A stretch of DNA of 41,891 bases, from assembly GCF_000002865.3 (NCBI RefSeq), contig NW_001865042.1, positions 517,918 through 559,808 on the forward strand, given 5' to 3'. The stretch's first letter is position 1; each line of letters starts with the position of its first letter. The notes beneath the pieces were generated by a model. That model saw only the letters and a list, made by a program, of their open reading frames with translations. It ran no database searches and was not told the origin of the DNA. Position numbers and translations under genes: made by a program. Of this stretch, positions 8,912 to 20,300 are shown piece by piece. This DNA is from Monosiga brevicollis MX1. Lineage: Eukaryota > Opisthokonta > Choanoflagellata > Craspedida > Salpingoecidae.

Positions 8912-11391
8912 TTAAAACTGGTCATAGTATGCAGAATCCTGCAGATGCCGTGGCATGCCCATTTGCTGGGATGTTAAAATGGCAGGTGCCACGGCGCTGT
9001 AGGAAACACGGCGACCGGAATGTGAGGACGGTGCGGCTGCTGCTTGGTGCGGCTTGGCATCAAAGTAGCCATCCGACTCCTCGCCAGCGGAAGGCGCAGG
9101 CTTGGCATCAAAGTAGCCATCCGACTCCTCGCCAGCGGAAGGCGCAGGCTTGGCATCAAAGTAGCCATCCGACTCCTCGCCTGCGGATGGCGCAGGCTTG
9201 GCATCAAAGTAGCCATCCGACTCCTCGGCTGGGGCCGGAGCTGTATCAAAGTAGCCGGCTGTCTCTTGTGAACCAGGCACAACGTCTTGGTAGAACCCGT
9301 CGGCAAGCTCGGGCCCCTGCCGGGACCTAGCTTCTTGATAAGTTGGGCCCCGAGGTGCCGGCGCTGTATCAAAGTAGCCATCCGATTCCACAGCCCCTGC
9401 CGACGGTGCTGGTGCTGTGTCAAAGTAGCCATCCGATTCAACGGCTCCCGCGTTTTGGGCCTTGACGGTCTTGGACAGCATGGGCTGAGAAACCGAATCC
9501 ATTCGTAGGTCCCGCCCGGCATCAATGTAGTCGCCCCCCTCGTCATCACCCGTGCCTGCCGTGTCGAAGTACTGGCCAAATTCAACTGCACCGGCGGTCT
9601 CAAAGTACTGGCCATCATCACCAGCCCGACGGGACCCTTGGCTATGCATACCAGCTGGACCGGCTTCTAAATAATGCCCGTCGGCACCGTCTGCACCCGA
9701 AGTGGTGAAGTATTGACCGCCATCGACTGGGCCAAAGGCTTGACCTTGATCGCCTGAAGTACTGTGCTGTTTCTGTGCACGTGCATAAGCCGAGTCTTGG
9801 ATTCGCCCACCGCCCGAATAAGCATTATTCAAATGAACACTTCGCGGAGGGGCTTCGTGGTGGTCAATGTCTTCCGATACATCGAGATAATCATCGCCAT
9901 CGACCACATTATCTTGCGCGCTGCCGGACCTCTGCAAAGGTAGAAAGCAAGCGAGAAACATGTGAGGCCAACAGCAAAGCCGAGCGTTTGAAGCACTCTG
10001 ATTCGTTCAGCAACAAACCTGTGTGGCGCCAGCGCCAGCGCCAGTCATGGGTAGATAGCCGCCTGTACTCTGGCGACCGGGTTGGTTCGCGTCTGCCATG
10101 TCCACGTAGCCGTCCGTTTGCTGTGCCCCGCCGACTTCAGAGTATGCGTTGCCCGGCATGCCAGCAGCAATTTCTGAATAGGCGTTGGTGGGCAAGGTAG
10201 CATCGTAACCGGGGTTCGCAGTTGGCTGTGAGCGAAATGGAGCGGTGGCCTCGGAGCCCACTCCCACGTAAGCCACGTTGGTGCGCATGAAGTTATCCTG
10301 GCCCGAGCCACGAGATGACGCTCCCTCAATGTGATTGTACCCGTCACCCTTGCTCAAAGCTAAGAATGTGTCAGAGAGGAAAAACAAATGAGAAACGACC
10401 GAGCAGGACGTGCAACCAAGCAACTAGCGCGTCATCATCTGGAGCCAGAAAGGGCGTACTGCTGCGTCGGCCGCTGATATGAGTATATTGCCCACTTTGA
10501 GACGACATCATGTGCTCGTTGTAGGCCGGGTTGGCCACGACGCTAGACGGTGCTATGGAGAAAAAAAATATAAATGTTCGGTCAATCGAACGTAGGCTTC
10601 ACGATCAAACACGTGCGCACGGGGATGAAATGAATGCTGTGGGACGGGATGAGTGCCATGAGGGGCGAGAGGAAAAGCGTACCCTGATGGCCCGGGTTTG
10701 TGGCGGCAAAAATCTTTGGCTGGCGGCGGCGGCAACAGGCGCAACACCGACACCCGTCGCAGCCATCACGGCAACAACAGCGCCAAATGCAGCAGAGGAT
10801 GATGAGAAAAGCGACAATGGAAGCCGCAATGATGATCCAGAGCAGGTTGTCCTGGATGGTATCGGAAACCTGGTCGCCTGTTGATTTATCCTGCTTGTTT
10901 GTGCCGGTTTCATCGTCATCGTTGTCCAGATCACTTGCATCTCCGCACTCGCGGTCGCTGCTCATGGAGGAATTCTTAATCGTAACTTTGTTCAAGTCTT
11001 GGCAATTAGTTAGGGCCTCACATTTGCCATTGTCCCAATTATTGTAGTAAGCACCAGTTTGGTACTCGCGACAATCTTTCAAGCAGGAATCAGACGTCGT
11101 CAAAAAGTACCAGTCCGGGACGCTGCTGGAGCTAAAGCGCGTGTCGCTACCCACGCGTGTTGGATACCGTTCTGCAGTCGGATAATTAATACAAGCATCG
11201 CAGGTGACCTCGTCAGAGCAGACGGCACAGCCTTCAGCACATTCATTGCAAAAGGAATTGACAGCTTGCTTCTCGCAGTACTGGCCAATTGAGCATTCGT
11301 CGTCGCTATCACAGGCCAAGAAGACGGGCAACAAGACCAGGCCAATCAGGACCCCAGCCCGTCGCATGGTGATGGGTCTTGAGCCACTCAA
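8912..11391 (-). CDS. Single-pass receptor-like docking protein with ~29-Tyr tail, no kinase
   Basis: Exons: 11391-10683, 10552-10460, 10359-10019, 9931-8912, giving 720 aa (712 if the Met at 11367 is used, which puts the signal peptide first). Phases 1,1,0 close. Residues 9-26 are a signal peptide. Residues 27-150 are a Cys-rich ectodomain with closely spaced cysteines (CNECAEGCAVCSDEVTC), followed by an acidic stalk. Residues 183-203 are the membrane span (LLWIIIAASIVAFLIIL). Residues 200-220 hold 11 cysteines, likely palmitoylated. The tail has no kinase or other catalytic domain but about 29 tyrosines. Two are NPxY (NPAY, NPGY: PTB-type), two are YxxM (YVDM, YLPM: PI3-kinase p85 SH2-type), and many follow D-G-Y-F-D or G-Q-Y-F. 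A 16-residue ESDGYFDAKPAP-type repeat lies near the C-terminus. It looks like a phosphotyrosine assembly platform; binding and phosphorylation are inference. I know no named orthologue. Confidence 0.85.
9051..9233. repeat. 48-bp coding repeat, ~4 copies
   Basis: Period 48 bp (copies begin near 9051, 9099, 9147, 9195), encoding a 16-residue unit with core ESDGYFDAKPAP on the minus strand. Copies are nearly identical, so the tyrosine motif was amplified recently. More diverged relatives (DGYFDTAPAP, AGYFDTAPAP) lie at 9235-9440. Confidence 0.93.
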
Positions 11392-12464
11392 TCGTTAAGA
11401 CACGCGACCGTGGCTAAAGGTGAGCGCACGCTTGCTTGTGTGATATGAGGCCAGCACGCTGCTGCATTTGGAAACCAATATGCCGACGGCTCGCCTTCAG
11501 GAGCGCGGCGGAGATTGGGCAGAGCTGTAGCTCAAGGTCTCAAACGGAGCCGGATGGTGCTCCTTTCCCGACTGTTGCAAGTTTGAACACACCTGCAAAC
11601 ACACAAACACCTTTGAGTCAAAAGCCAAACAGCATGGAGAAGGCGCGAGGTACAACACGAGTGCACAAGAGTCTATCATTCCACAGCTCCCGCGTCTGAC
11701 CGCCGTTTGCCACAGACACACACACACACACACAGACAAGGAGAGAGGAGAGGAGGTCACCGCCAACCGCTGCACTTGACCAACCTCCCAAGCCTTTTTC
11801 CCGCTTATGGGTCAAAAGGGAGAAATGAACATACATGACAGAGAGAAACAAAAGAAAAGGAACAAAATAAAACCAAAAAAAACAAAAAAGATCAAGGAAT
11901 GACATTGTCATGGAGCCAATAGCACCCACAACGTGTTGACATGCTTGACGCTTGGCCAGCTGCCAGAGTTGGGGGGGATGCAAGGGGTGGCAAAGGGGCT
12001 CGAGCTCCGAGATCGGTAGGCAAACAACATGTTGTCAACTCCACACCAAACCTAAGTAAAGTGTAGCACTTGTCAGACCACTCGTGTTGGTTGCGAGGAC
12101 ATGAGCCCCACACGAGGAGGAGAGAATGGCGGTTTGTCACTGGCTTCGTCAACTGCGTTCGAATGGTAGCATTGTCAGCATTTTCAGGTCAATCGGGGGT
12201 TTTCACACACACACAGCGACGTACGGCACGACAACAAGACCCAGAAAGGCCTCCCGTCGAGGGTCGGAGGTTGACGCCGACACCGGGCTCGGACTAGAAG
12301 CAACTGCTTGGGTTATTAACCTGCTTGAGCTGTTTCTTTAGACTTCTGAGAAGGCTTGGCTTGTCTTTTCATGGACTGAAGGCAATCGTCTCGGCGCGAA
12401 GGGCGGCAGCTCAAGCCGCACATACCGACCATCAGGCACCAACTGGCTGCTTGCGTGTCCGAGA
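11392..12464. promoter_or_regulatory. Shared divergent upstream region
   Basis: This 1.07-kb stretch separates the starts of two head-to-head genes: the minus-strand docking protein and the plus-strand PDZ-WW protein. It contains a CA microsatellite (about 11714-11734), an A-rich stretch at 11840-11895 and no recognisable gene. I see no obvious TATA box. A bidirectional promoter is inferred from arrangement only. Confidence 0.45.
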
Positions 12465-15400
12465 ATGTCGCGGCTGCCGCGCACCATCACACTCGAGCCT
12501 GCCAAGCAAGGGCTGCAGTTTAGCATTCGCGGTGGCGCCGAACATGGGTTGCCCATCATCATCTCCAACGTCGACGTGGGCAGTGAGGCTGCACGCTTGG
12601 GCCTGCGCATAGGCTGCGAAATCCTTTCCGTCAACGGCGTTTCCTTTCGAAATATCGAGCACAGCGTCGCCGTTGCCCAACTCACAACAGAACCCACGCT
12701 TCGCATCACCTTTCGATCCAATCCTCTCATTGAACGTGCGTCGAATTAAATGCCCATCCCACTGTCTTGTTGAATTTTGTTTTGTTTGGCTTTGGCACTA
12801 CCTTTCTGCTCGCGCTCAGGCGCGGTCGAGCTGCACCCCTGCTGGTGAACAGCATCTTGCTTGCAACTGAACCACACCCGCCCCCCCCCTGCCTGTGCTT
12901 TTACACAGGTGCTTTCACAGGTCAAGGCCCGGATTGTGAACCCGATCTTGCTGTGGACGCACTGATTCCACCGCTAACTGCCTTGCCACATCCTCACTCT
13001 GAATCCTCGGTGAGCGTACAAGAGCAACCCGGGCCAGAGGATGACGCAGCTATCCGTTCCACCGTTATTCAGCCCACGCACATGGCTTTGCCCCCTGCTG
13101 CCGCTGCATTGGGTACGGAGAGTGTGCACCTCGATTTGCACGGTGGCCATGACGGAGATGACGCCTTTGATACATCAGGGGCTGGTTCCTTTGTCGAGAT
13201 TGACGAACCTAGCGACGCAGAAACCTTGTCATTGGCGAGCCTCTCCTCCTACGCCAGCACTGCTGCCACAGGCTGGTTTGCTGCCAATAAGCAAAACCAG
13301 TCGAGCGACGGCATCGAAGAGCGCCTCCGATCCCTCTTTCGCACACCCACGCGCCGTGCCTCTGAAGTTATCGTGCCCGCACACCCAGGCAGCCCCCGAA
13401 CACCCGCGATAACACCACCCCGATTTTCTTTTCCCGCCCAAACCCCACACCCGTCTGGCAACAGCTCTGCGGCCACAAAGACAGATAAACCGGCCTTTGA
13501 TCAGCGGCGCATGGAGGCTCGCCTCCGTAGTCTTTCTCATCTGGCCAGCACGCCCTCAACTCGCACCCGTGAGCTTGCCCGCCGACCACAGCCGTTCACT
13601 GCTCCAATACACACGCTGCACAATGAAGCAGACGATCGCGACCTGGCGCCTGGCTGGACGAGTCACGTGGATTCGCGCACGAACAGAATCTTTTACGCCA
13701 AGTAAGCCTGCGTTGGACCACGCAACGTGCACAACGCATGTGAATCACTTGCCATTCTGACCGCCCAACCCCGCCCATGCCCCTCCTGTTTTACCAGCGC
13801 GGCAACACGGCAGACGACCTGGATCAAACCCGGTCGCCGGCAAGGCATACCCAGTGATCCGCAACTCGTAGACTGGCGAGGTATGATGTGCACTCTTGCT
13901 CTTCACACCATCCCCCCGCACGCATGCACACACACACATATACGCGCGCGTGTGCGCCACTTCCATTGACCCGCCTCGTCACTTGACTTGTGTAGCCTTA
14001 CCACATGGATGGGACATCGCGACCCACAAAAACGGAGAACCTTACTACATAAAGTTTGTCTTAAAGCACCTGCCGAGGCTAGCCTTGCCCACCAGCACCT
14101 GCGTGGCTGCACAGCCCGCCCCAGCCTCCGTTTCACTTGGTTTGTTCCTTGGTCTTTCGCAACTCAATCGTGCTGCAGTCACCTCGAACGCTGCAATACT
14201 TGGCATCACCCGCGCTGTGGCCGAGAGCAACGTTTACTCGAGCAAGTGACACAACAGCTAAATGAACACAGCCTCAAGCTCCGAGTATGTATCAAGTCGC
14301 CCTGATGCGTGCGAGAGGGTGGCGCGTCATTGGGCCAGGCTGCGTGCTCCCTTGATGTGTACATGGCCTTTTTGGAATAGGAGCAAGAGGGTGTTTTGCA
14401 AAGCCGAAGGGCCGATGCAACAGAGATTCAACAACGTTTGAATCGCATGCAAGAGCGACGAGCGGCTCTGAGCATGACACTCGCCCAGACTGAGGGTCAA
14501 TCCGAAGTTGAGGCTCGTTTAGAAGGCCAGCTTGAAATGCTTTCGGAGCAGGTTAGCCCACCCAAAGCCACAGTGGTCTCAACACGACGTGTCGCTGATG
14601 CAAATTTCCAAATTCTTGTCATCGCGCCTAGATATCCGATGTGATTACCGCTCAGAAGAGCGCTGCTGAAGTTGTTGAAGCGCAGACACAAATTGTGCGT
14701 CGGCGAAGAGAGCGCATCGAAGCTGTGGCCGACGTTCTCAGCCAATGTCAACAGCGCAGTGCTAAAGTGCCTGAGGTGAGGCACGGTGGCGCCATTCCAA
14801 AAGCCCCACCGGGCTCGATTCGTGCACTTTGGTGCACTCTCACTGAGTGGATCTGTAGATCGACCGCTCCCGCCACGCAGCTAGCACTGGCATGCACTTG
14901 CTGCGCCGGCTCAAGGCGGATTTCGACACGGCCGTGCAAGAATTGGCAGCCCTTGTCGGTACGCCGTCACGCCCATTGTTGGTCAGGGGAGTGCAGGCGA
15001 GCCGAACAACGTTGACTTGAAGGACCCATGACCTTCCATGTGTTAGATGCAGTTCTGGAGCAGGCTGGTGTGGCCGAACCATTCGGTGAACAGAGCCTGA
15101 TGGAGCTCGAGCGGCATCGCGACCGTGAATGGCTGGTGCATGTCGACGCAGAGCAAAACTTGCGCAGCGACCTGGAGATGCAACTGATTTCACTAACGGT
15201 AGAGCTTGAGCTGGCCCCCAAGGTATGATTGTTGATCTTGAAGCTAAGAACATGCCCCGCGCCAATGCCCTCGCGTCGAGTCACTCGCCACATGCAAGTT
15301 GCGCTCATTCGGTGCTCTGCCCTATTGATCAAAACAACAGTTGCGACTGGCCTTGAGTGAGTTGGAGCAGCTGCGTCGGCAGGAAATGCTCCGCTCGAGC

Positions 15401-15577
15401 ATGGGGATCCGCGCTGCCGTGCATTTGCCGGACAAGGAGCGCGAAGTTGATCACCTTGCTCGGCGGCTCTTGAGCTGTGTGCCCCCATTCGAAAGCGCAG
15501 AGTGTGTGCAAATACTCTGTGGCAGCAGTGGGCTGGCCTTTCGCAACGAAACGAGTGGATCAGCGATTGAAGCTTAA
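12465..15577 (+). CDS. PDZ-WW-WW-coiled-coil scaffold protein, 10 exons
   Basis: Exons: 12465-12735, 12909-13701, 13798-13880, 13996-14053, 14179-14284, 14381-14551, 14632-14775, 14859-14958, 15047-15222, 15341-15577, giving 712 aa with all phases closing. Residues ~6-86 form a PDZ domain: carboxylate loop GLQFSIRGG, then EHGLPIIISNV, GSEAARLGL and GCEILSVNG, nearest the harmonin/whirlin style. Residues ~91-330 are low-complexity, Ser/Pro/Thr-rich. WW1 spans 336-366 (W340, W363, P366) and is split by an intron. WW2 spans 383-414 (W388, Y399-Y400, W410, P413). The 16-residue spacing resembles the tandem WW of KIBRA/YAP. Residues ~415-680 are Gln/Glu/Arg/Leu-rich coiled coil. PDZ binds C-terminal peptides and WW binds proline motifs such as PPxY, so this is probably a cortical adaptor. 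An upstream exon cannot be excluded, because the first Met sits immediately before the PDZ. Exon 2 could begin at 12909 or 12 bases later. Confidence 0.9.
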
Positions 15578-15955
15578 CGCCTATGATCTGATTCACTGGT
15601 GTGGGCGCGCTGCCCCAAAGAAACCCGCCTCGCTGTTTCTCAAGGGTATGCAGGTGAAGAGGATGAATGTTGTCGCGTTGTGAGTTGCCAGAATCAATCA
15701 ATTACAAGACCCATCGGAAGCCAAGAGACTGGCAACCGCTGGAATCGGCGGGTTCATTTAGGCGAATGGCACAGTTTGCCTCATCAGATTCCAGAAGCAG
15801 GAACAGAACAAGCAAAATCCAAACGTGAAAGCATGGACACGAGCCAAGGTGACAGGATGGCATCACGTTCTCGTGGAAAAAGATGGTGTGGGAATGCGAA
15901 AACAGAGTGGCTGCATGGCTCAGGAAGACGACGCAACAGCGCGCAGAATGCACCC
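15578..15955. other. Convergent intergenic region
   Basis: The 3' ends of the plus-strand PDZ-WW gene and minus-strand EXOSC6 face each other across 378 bp. No further gene or clear poly(A) signal seen. Confidence 0.6.
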
Positions 15956-17351
15956 TCAAGCGGACGCGTGCTCAAGTAAGGTGGAGCGGAGAGCACTGCC
16001 ATAGTTGGCCGCTGCTTCTAGAAGTGTGTGAGTGGCCTGTGACGGTCCAAAATCGGAGAAGGAGTGTGAAAAGGAAGGCCAGGGCACAAGAGCAAGAGGG
16101 TGCTTGCAGTTCATACCGCGGTTTGTGCCTTGAGCTGCATCTTGCCGTCATGAAGGAGGCCACACACCTCGCCCACGGAAGGCATAAGGGCCAGTACCAT
16201 GCGAGCGTCCTGGCATGTGTGCACGTTTGTTAGAGTCGAATATCGTTGGTACTGATCAAAATGAATAACTGCTGGCAACGAAGCTAGCCAGTTGGCACAC
16301 GAAGTAGGGGCACATGTCAGGTCCCTTACCGCCGACTCAAGTTCAGCACGATCTGGATCAACACGCAGCTGCCCCCCCACGTGTGCCTACCCGAAGATTC
16401 GAGGGTACAAGGTACGTGCACATGGTTCCACATAAATGTGAGTGAATGGGCACCACGGACACCCTCTCCAAGGTCGCGAGTGGTGCGCGCCGGGGACAAG
16501 GGGGCCCTCTTGATGTGAGAGCAAACAAAAGGACATACACCAGCAATGGCAGTGACGATATCCCGTAGCTCAATGCCAGCCTCCACCAAGGCAGTGCTAG
16601 AGGCCATCACAAGGGCTGGCAGGACTGGACAGCGTCGATAAAGAGTGAGGCAAGAGCAGACAGCCCACTGACACGGCGGGGTGCGGCCAAGGCAGAGCCA
16701 GAGCAACAAGAGGGGGAAAGAGCGAAGAGCGACCCAGGACATACCACCGCCGTCATCCTCGAGAATAGTCGCCTGCAAGGCAATGGTGGACTTTGGATAT
16801 TTTTCCAATAGAATGGCGGGTTTGATCATGGCATCCAGGTCGCGGCGCAACCCTCGGTCCGCATCCGTCTAATTCCATGAAGCAAGTGGGATGCGGAACG
16901 TGATTGAAGGCGAATGTCTGAGGAGATTGGGTCGGAGGCAGGAGCTGGTTGTCTCGAAACCAGCACTAAAGCCGATTGAGGCCGCACCTCCTGAAGCGTC
17001 GCACGTTTTTGCTCAGCAAAGGGTGCACGTGTGATGTGGCATTCAAGCACACCCATATCGCTAAATGTTCCTGCACGAGCGGCTTCTTCAGGACCGTAGC
17101 TACAGCAGTCAGGGCAGATGATGAGGTGGAGGGTGCGCGTGCGAGGCAATAAGGGGACAGACTGAAGGAGAGCATGGCAAGAGCGGACGACGAGGGACCT
17201 ACCAGGCCACCATCACCTTGGTGCGGCCCATCTCGAGAAAGCATGAGCCAGCAGCACGGGAGACAACGCCAGTCTGCAGAGCCAGCGACCGAGGCTCGCC
17301 GGCTTCGCGGCTCCGCTGGAAGGTGTTGAGGTTCGGGACACCACGACACAT
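15956..17351 (-). CDS. EXOSC6: Exosome complex RNase PH-like subunit MTR3/EXOSC6, 7 exons
   Basis: Exons: 17351-17203, 17099-16988, 16868-16745, 16615-16539, 16386-16330, 16209-16117, 16036-15956, giving 230 aa (human EXOSC6 is 272). It is one of six RNase PH-fold subunits of the exosome ring, which processes and degrades RNA. Landmarks: LALQTGVVSRAAGSCFLEMG followed by TKVMVACYGPEEA (compare G-S-A-Y-L-E-x-G-x-T-K-V), GVLECHITRAPFAEQKR, IKPAILLEKYP, ATILEDDGGA, STALVEAGIELRDIV, VDPDRAELESA, VLALMPSVGEVCGLL and a C-terminal helix LLEAAANYGSALRSTLLEHA. The D-P-x-R element and APFA favour MTR3 over RRP41. Like other eukaryotic ring subunits it is expected to be catalytically inactive. Phases 2,0,1,0,0,0 close. 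The start Met at 17351 is chosen as the first in frame; a short N-terminus is normal. Confidence 0.9.
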
Positions 17352-20300
17352 TTCAATGAGCAAGCGCGATGGCTACAGCAAGGGAGCAGAAAGATCGCTT
17401 GATGTTTCACCTGGGTACGTTCAACCGGGGAGCTGGTCGGTGGCAGGAGAGTTTGCTCGGGACCGGCCACCCGCAGGCTATCCGTCATGATTGCGGTCGC
17501 CATCCTGCTACACTGGCGCTCGTCTATGGGCATGGAGTTGAGCGATGGAGTTGAGCGTGAAAGGTGGAGTCGACCCGCCAGCCACCAGAGGTCGTGATCC
17601 AACACACGAGAGAGAGACCACCTGTGGCTGCGGAAGTGTGAGCAACAACACACTCAGGGCACTTTGTTCGAACAAGCTGTTGTTCGGGTGTTTTCTGATG
17701 TCAGATCGTATTGTCAGATGTTTCTTTTGACAGTCGCGTGTCATCATCACGGTCGTCATCACTCGCTACCAAAGGAAAGACGCATAAGAAGAACAAAGAA
17801 TGGCACATGTAACGTTTGATGGGGGTTTGTATTGCAGCAATAACAACAACCTGACGCCACCCTGCCTTCAAGAAGTGCCGTACCAGCAACAATAACTTCA
17901 TCTGCCCATACACTGCCTTATGCACCAACTTGGCAGCACCTCGACATCAACTCCACAATCAACTACCACAACCATGATCAACGCCACCCGCACCTCCCCC
18001 TTTCCCCAACAACCACCTCGAGGTTACGAGAAGCAAGGCATGACCGCAAGACGTAGACCGCTTGCTTCAGTCACACAACGGCTTGCTTCCGTTGAGAGCT
18101 GGCCCAAGTATAAGTAGAGGGCCAGGCGGTTTCAGTGGCATTTTACACCTCTTGGACTCGTAGAGTGACTGGTTGCTCTGCTGCTGGGGGACGTTGGGAG
18201 TCGTTGAGGGCAGTCGCCCTTCTCTCCCCTTTGCTTCTCCCCGTCGGCTGAATGCTGGGGAGTAGCAAAGGGGAGAGGCGTGTGATTGACTCACTCGTGG
18301 TGCTTTCCACTTCGCTTTTTTTTCTCTTCTCGACCCCTTTTTTTCTTCTTCGACTTCCAGGAAGAGTCACATCAAGAGCTTTTTTTTTCTTTTTTTGCGA
18401 TTTTGGCGACATGGAATGCAACAAGACAAAGACATCTTCGTTCGAGTTTGAGATTTTTTTTGCACTTGTGCCGCCCGTTCATCTGCATCGCACTTTGCCT
18501 GGCCGTCAAGTGTTGGAACAACCTTACCAGAATTGCTGTCATGATGCCGATATCGTTTGCACATTGTCGTTGCGAGGTTGAACCTTTGTGTTTTGGCTTG
18601 AGGATTGGCGGAACTTGGAAACTCGATTATGTACCATCATCAACATGAACATTTTGATCGTCTGAGAACGTGTCAGCATCGCCTGCTCGTATCGCGCCTG
18701 TATCGCGCCTTGACACCCGCTCGTCTGCACCACCACCTCGACCCGAGCTTGCCCTTTCTTCTTCTAGTTGGCCATGCATTTTTTTTCCGTTGCTGGACTT
18801 GTCTTGGTCTTGGGATTCTGCTTCCTTTCGATACGCCTCTTCTCGACACTTTGCAGTACTTGCTGTCTGTCTGCTACGTGCTGGATCATCGTCGCCGCCT
18901 TCTTTCTCTTTCCTTTTTTTCTTCTCCCTCTGGATTCCTCGCATAGCACATCATTTTGAAGCATCGTACTCTGTTGGCATGAGCAAGAACAAGCACTTCA
19001 CTTGCCTGCGTTTATTTTGTAAGCACAGCGTCCTCGACTGCCATGGACCGTTTTTGTCGTACTTCGTCTGCGAGGCTGTCTTCATAGCGGGTTGGATACC
19101 AAACGCCATGAGCTTGGGCACCACATCATCATCACGGCACCCACCAAGACAGGCTTCCAGGACCAGTATGTCTTTCAGTTCTCTCGCTTGAGCAGCACGT
19201 TGATCAGTTTGGATTGCCTACTTGCACATGCATTGCAACCAGATGTCGAGTCGTGTCACATGACCGTCAGCCCTGTGAAGCTTGTTCAAGATCACTGAAG
19301 TCACACACGGAATTGGTGCGCCACACGCAATACCACATCGCCATATACCCTTCCCCTGCTCCTTCGCAACACGGAAGCGCAGCCTGCACAGCGCTTGTCC
19401 ACAGCATTTTGACCATGGAGCTTTATGAAGAAGAGCGATCAGGACCTCAAAACCACCTGAGTCAGCAGCAACCAGAACTCCGGGAGTGAATGATCAAGGC
19501 AACGTCGCAATGTTCCTCCCCACGAACACTCATTTTGTCAAACCATGGCATGCGCGCACGCTTGCGGCACTTTCGATATGCTTGCTTTTGAACATGGCAG
19601 CAAACCCTTATCAGGGAGAGATACGAACCGTCATATTGGAAATGGAGGACATGCGCGCGGGATCGTCGAACTTCTATCACAGTTTGCAGTACACTCGCAC
19701 GGTCATGGGCTGGTTTTTGGTTGGCATCACATGGAACGTCGCCAAGCAAGCATGCGTGACATCTGACACCATCATCCTCTTGTGCCCCCACTATCCTTCT
19801 CTTCTCTTTTGATCAATTTTCCTCGACACTTCTTTCTAGCAGTCTCAACTGCCGCTTTTGGACAAATGTATCCTGGCTAAGTTTAAGCCAACTGCTACAT
19901 CGACTCGTGCTGTTTGCCTCCCTTGCTGTGCTTCCTCCCCCTACTGCTCTCGGGTTGTTCATTCCACGCGCCGCTAGAGGCCGTGATTGACATAATTATG
20001 GAGTCTCTCCCGTCACGCGCAAGTTCGGCAAGATGGCAAGTTTTTGCAAGTGTACCGCAAGGCATTCAAGCTTCTTTTCCTCCCTCCTTTTTTTTGCTGC
20101 TTGTTGTTTGCGCACGGCTACCCTAGTATGTGTGAACTATAGGTTGCAAGCGCAGCCAGAAGCTTTGAAGCTCTGCTGCTGGAACCCGTGGTTTTCACCA
20201 CGCTCATTCCTCTATCATCTATCCTTTGCGCACAAAGAGAAATCCCCTTTTTTTTTCATCGCGAAAAAGCAAAGCCGTGAGGTCGCAACAGATTCAACCC

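Noticed and set aside
9051-9233. Regularly spaced direct repeats as a possible CRISPR array
   Set aside because: The units are contiguous with no spacers, encode an in-frame peptide repeat, and lie in a eukaryotic gene.
18627-18944. Charged minus-strand frame and overlapping plus-strand Leu/Phe-rich frames
   Set aside because: Low-complexity T/C-rich DNA keeps both strands open. No domain, no exon chain and no credible start context.
19486-19812. Plus-strand 108-codon frame with two hydrophobic stretches
   Set aside because: No family resemblance or splice partners, in an otherwise gene-free interval. Too weak to call a gene.
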